A DNA stretch of 47,171 nt from Mycobacterium sp. 1465703.0 (lineage in GTDB: Bacteria; Actinomycetota; Actinomycetes; Mycobacteriales; Mycobacteriaceae), in assembly GCF_001672975.1 (NCBI RefSeq), contig NZ_LZKU01000026.1, positions 1 to 47,171 on the forward strand. Reading direction: 5' to 3'. The notes beneath the pieces are model-generated. The model saw only the letters and a program-made list of their open reading frames with translations, made no database searches and was not told where the DNA came from. The translations under genes were made by a program, and so were the position numbers. This document shows, in pieces, positions 44,546 to 47,171 of this stretch. Every line of letters begins with the position of its first letter. The first letter of the stretch is position 1.

Positions 44546-46321
44546 ATGACCACGACTTCCCCCACAGAACAACGGCGCGCTTTCGATGCGGCGATCAATC
44601 GCTTCAGCGCGGGCGACCCCGCAGCGGCCCAGCGGGCGTTCGCCGAGATCACCGACCAGAACCCGGCCATGACCGATGCCTGGCTGGGTCGACTGGCGTG
44701 CGGCGATCACAGCGTTGACGCCTTAGCCGGCGCGTATCTGAACTCGCGGGCTCTTTATCGCGAAACCCGCCGCATCGGCCAGCAAGATGGCGCACTGCAA
44801 GCCGTGGTCCCGGCGCCGCTGTACTTGCAGCTGCAGGTGTGGTCACGAGGCACCATCGCTCTGGCCTTTGCCAGTGCCCTCATTGGCGCGGGTGACTTCG
44901 AGCAGGCGATGACGGTTCTCAACGACAGCGAGCTGGCCGCCGACGCGCAAGCGGCAACCTGGCGACAGTTCGTGACCGCCGCCTTGTATCACGCCACCCA
45001 GCGCTGGCCGGATCTGTGCGCGGTCACTGATGTGTGTCCGCCGGCGATCGCCACCTATGTGCCCAACGACGTGTTGGCCGCAACCCAAACCCTGCGCGCG
45101 ATGGCGTTGGCCTCGCTGGGACAAGCGCAGGCAGCACTAGACCTGATGGACCAAATATCCACCCAAAACGCCTATATTGCAGCAGATTTGGCGCTCACCA
45201 AGGGGTGGTGCCTGCGCGAGCTGGGCGAGTTCGACGCGGCCGATGAAGCCTTCCGCAGCGCTACGATCGACGGCGTGGTGATCCCGCAGGCACGCAAGGC
45301 CCTCGAGGAACCTGACTATCGCATCGTGACCACTGATGCTGAAACCATCGCCACGCGCACCAACAAGTGGGATTCGGCGACTGAAACGAGCCGCGACGCC
45401 CGAGCGGCCGCGGCCCTGGCCAGCGAGCGCCAAGAAGTCCTCAACCGAGCTCAAGCCCGCGTCGACGAGTTGATCGGTCTCGAAGACGCCAAGGAACAGA
45501 TTGCGGTGTGGCGCACCGAGGTTCAGATCGAGCAACTGCTCGCCGAGCAGGGCGACGGCGGGGCCACCAGCAACGAAAACCACATGGTGTTTCTCGGCCC
45601 GCCGGGGACTGCCAAGACGACGTTCGCTCGCGTTGTCGGAGAAGTGCTCTTTGGTTTGGGCACGATCGCGCGCCCCGACGTCAAAGAGGTGACCGAGGAA
45701 GACATCGTGATCGGCTACGTCTCCCAGACGGCGGCCAAGATGAAAGAGGTGTGCGAGGAAGCGCGCGGCGGCGTGCTGTTCATCGATGAGGCCTACCGGC
45801 TGGTTCCTAAAACAGAGGGGCACTCCTTCGGTGTTGACGCGATCAACACCTTACTGAAGTACATGGAGGACTACCGTGACGAACTGGTGGTGATCGTCGC
45901 GGGCTATCCGAAGGAAATGCGGGACTTTCTCAAGGCCAACGCCGGCCTGGCCGGCCGATTCCATTTCACGCTGACGTTTAACAGCTACACACCCGATGAG
46001 ATCGTGGCGATCGGACGCCATCTGGCCGGCAAAGAGCGTCTGGTCGTCGACGACGCCGCCTGGGACATGCTGCGTGCGGAAGCAACTCATCTGCGGTCTC
46101 AACCCTATGAGAGCGGCACCATGCTCGACGTGGCCGGCAATGGACGCTACGCCCGCAAAGTGGCGGTGGCGTGCCGGCGTGAACGAGCCCGCCGACTACA
46201 CAGGGTGGCTCCTGATCCACAAGATCTGGATCAACTCGTGCGCACCGACCCGTCAGTACTGAATGTTAGCGTCGATGACATGCAGCGTGCGCTTGCCGAG
46301 TCGCGCCCGGCGACGGGTTAG
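44546..46321 (+). CDS. eccA: EccA-like AAA+ ATPase (type VII secretion, CbxX/CfqX family)
   Basis: 591 residues with the EccA domain order: an N-terminal TPR-like region of about 270 residues (repeats such as AAINRFSAGDPAAAQRAFAE, ALAFASALIGAGDFEQAM), then a CbxX-type AAA+ domain. Walker A is GPPGTAKTT at residues 351-359; the usual glycine before the lysine is alanine. Walker B is VLFIDEAYRL from about residue 410, with sensor-1 ELVVIVAGYPKEMRDFL and the arginine-finger region NAGLAGRFHF. EccA ATPases assist ESX secretion, acting on EspG/PE-PPE-type substrates. Here it follows the transfer operon by about 95 bases. The ATG at 44546 follows GGGGAG. Other ESX genes are not visible. Confidence 0.9.
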   Translation: MTTTSPTEQRRAFDAAINRFSAGDPAAAQRAFAEITDQNPAMTDAWLGRLACGDHSVDALAGAYLNSRALYRETRRIGQQDGALQAVVPAPLYLQLQVWSRGTIALAFASALIGAGDFEQAMTVLNDSELAADAQAATWRQFVTAALYHATQRWPDLCAVTDVCPPAIATYVPNDVLAATQTLRAMALASLGQAQAALDLMDQISTQNAYIAADLALTKGWCLRELGEFDAADEAFRSATIDGVVIPQARKALEEPDYRIVTTDAETIATRTNKWDSATETSRDARAAAALASERQEVLNRAQARVDELIGLEDAKEQIAVWRTEVQIEQLLAEQGDGGATSNENHMVFLGPPGTAKTTFARVVGEVLFGLGTIARPDVKEVTEEDIVIGYVSQTAAKMKEVCEEARGGVLFIDEAYRLVPKTEGHSFGVDAINTLLKYMEDYRDELVVIVAGYPKEMRDFLKANAGLAGRFHFTLTFNSYTPDEIVAIGRHLAGKERLVVDDAAWDMLRAEATHLRSQPYESGTMLDVAGNGRYARKVAVACRRERARRLHRVAPDPQDLDQLVRTDPSVLNVSVDDMQRALAESRPATG

Positions 46322-46325
46322 GCGA

Positions 46326-46369
46326 CAGATCCGCGACCGCCATGGTTGCTATCGGTGCAACGGGATCTG
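46326..46369. terminator. possible bidirectional terminator hairpin
   Basis: CAGATCC (46326-46332) pairs with GGATCTG (46363-46369) across a 30-base loop, in the 55 bases between the convergent stops of the ATPase and the small membrane protein. Position suggests termination, but the stem is short and no T-run follows. Confidence 0.3.
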
Positions 46370-46376
46370 CTGCAGG

Positions 46377-46622
46377 TCAATCGGTTTCGTCTAGATCGGT
46401 GTCCTCGTCATCCCAGAAGGCCCATTCGGGTAGTGGTGTATTCGGCATCGCACCATAAACCATCGCCTCATATCCTGGCTGCCCGCGACCGCGGTGTGCG
46501 TTCCACCGAGGATCTCGCCGGTTGGCGCGCGAGCGTCGAACCGCGCGCAGAATCAGCGCAGCAGTGCCTGCGATGTTGAAGGCGATCAGTGCAACCTTGA
46601 GGAGCAGCACTAGCAGTTCCAC
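46377..46622 (-). CDS. small single-pass membrane protein
   Basis: 81 residues: one N-terminal membrane segment (residues 2-26, ELLVLLLKVALIAFNIAGTA), a basic patch (RAVRRSRANRRDPRW), and an acidic tail (WDDEDTDLDETD). It is well formed and convergent with the eccA-like gene. No family was recognised; proteins of this shape are common accessory membrane proteins of mycobacterial plasmids. Confidence 0.65.
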   Translation of the reverse strand: MELLVLLLKVALIAFNIAGTAALILRAVRRSRANRRDPRWNAHRGRGQPGYEAMVYGAMPNTPLPEWAFWDDEDTDLDETD

Positions 46623-46753
46623 GGTGTGGTTGTCTCCTCAGGGATTCGGGGTGATGCTGCACCGACAGCGGTGGGCTCAGTTGGCCGTGCGTTTCAGGCT
46701 GTGAGGAACTGTCCGCGCTCGCCGATCATCGGCGGGTGCTGGCGCCTGGGGTG

Positions 46754-47065
46754 TCAGACCTTGGTGCCCTTGGGTGCGCTGATTTCATAGCTTCCTGCGT
46801 CATCGGTGAAGGTGATCAGGAACTGATGCGCGATGTGATTGATGGTTGCTTGGCAGCTGAAGGAGCCGCCCTTGGTGATGGTGGGGTTGCGCCCGTCGTT
46901 GCAGGTGACGTTGCTGACGTTCTTGGCGCCGTAGCCGCTGGGATCGGAAAGGATCCGTGCAACGTCGGCCTGAACGGAGGTGACGGCGAGTTCTTTGGTG
47001 ACGAAAAGGCCTGGGGCCCAAAATCCTACGATGGCGAACAGCACGACGGCCACAGTGAGGGCCAC
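46754..47065 (-). CDS. DUF4333-domain membrane-anchored protein, start uncertain near the right edge
   Basis: At least 103 residues: a membrane segment at the start (ALTVAVVLFAIVGFWAPGLF) and an extracytoplasmic DUF4333-type domain with the paired cysteines (VTCNDGRNPTITKGGSFSC). DUF4333 proteins are common small mycobacterial secreted or lipoprotein-like proteins of unknown role. The frame remains open upstream (RTKAPLYLG before the segment) to the end of the window, so the true start may lie outside. It may be co-transcribed with the small membrane protein at 46377. Confidence 0.7.
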   Translation of the reverse strand: MALTVAVVLFAIVGFWAPGLFVTKELAVTSVQADVARILSDPSGYGAKNVSNVTCNDGRNPTITKGGSFSCQATINHIAHQFLITFTDDAGSYEISAPKGTKV

Positions 47066-47171
47066 GCCCAGATACAGCGGCGCCTTCGTGCGGCGCGCGC
47101 AGGCTCGAAGAGTTCGGTGCGTGGCTGGGCTCTGTCGCCGTAAGTGCAGCTGACAACGGGCAGCGGGCCCC

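Noticed and set aside
1..47171. CRISPR arrays, rRNA genes, a plasmid replication gene or a relaxase
   Set aside because: No regularly spaced repeats, no rRNA-like sequence and no recognisable Rep or relaxase motifs were seen.

Overview
The window is high-GC actinobacterial DNA and almost certainly mycobacterial. Pointers are an IS1081-like IS256 remnant, a fragment of the mycothiol-dependent formaldehyde dehydrogenase family, an EccA-type AAA ATPase (type VII secretion), a TcpC/VirB4/TrbL-like conjugation set, and many TetR regulators beside P450, Rieske and VanB-type redox genes. It looks like accessory DNA, probably a plasmid or an integrated plasmid-derived island.

Region 1 (1-35 kb) is a catabolic, mosaic and decaying region. 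It holds a frameshifted tetR at the left edge, a two-subunit CoA-transferase divergent from a lysR, an internally deleted IS256 transposase, an aldehyde dehydrogenase-P450 pair, a truncated alcohol dehydrogenase, two VanB/PDR-type reductases (8991 and 12891), an IclR and three intact TetR regulators, an aromatic-ring flavoprotein hydroxylase, an SDR, and a minus-strand operon of GlcG/HbpS-like protein, LLM flavin oxidoreductase, alpha/beta hydrolase and Rieske oxygenase. Further right are a DUF3500 protein with a wrecked second copy, a 2-keto-4-pentenoate hydratase-like enzyme, SnoaL-like remnants and an IS110 element. The enzymes would suit uptake-to-CoA breakdown of a cyclic or aromatic compound: hydroxylation by Rieske/P450/flavoprotein, alcohol and aldehyde oxidation, hydratase, CoA transfer. 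The substrate is not evident. Several families occur twice, one copy intact and one degenerate (TetR, GlcG, an unknown 121-residue protein, DUF3500), which suggests an ancestral duplication with ongoing loss.

A 16-bp palindrome close to TGATGAATATTCATCA recurs at least seven times, in front of the first reductase, a tetR, the flavoprotein hydroxylase, the SDR and the GlcG-to-Rieske operon (two copies). It looks like the operator of one regulon that ties these dispersed genes together.

Region 2 (35.4 kb to the right edge) is compact and intact: a membrane protein, an XRE-like repressor with a perfect 12-bp inverted repeat at its divergent promoter, and an overlapping run of conjugation genes (small membrane proteins, TcpC/VirB8-like, two small membrane subunits, VirB4-like ATPase, TrbL/VirB6-like polytopic protein) leading to an EccA-like ATPase. 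Two small membrane proteins on the other strand, one with a DUF4333 domain, close the window. The pairing of type IV-like transfer genes with a type VII ATPase matches the known mycobacterial conjugative plasmids that need both systems; the other type VII genes are not in view. The IS110 element with a structured non-coding end sits at the junction between the two regions.
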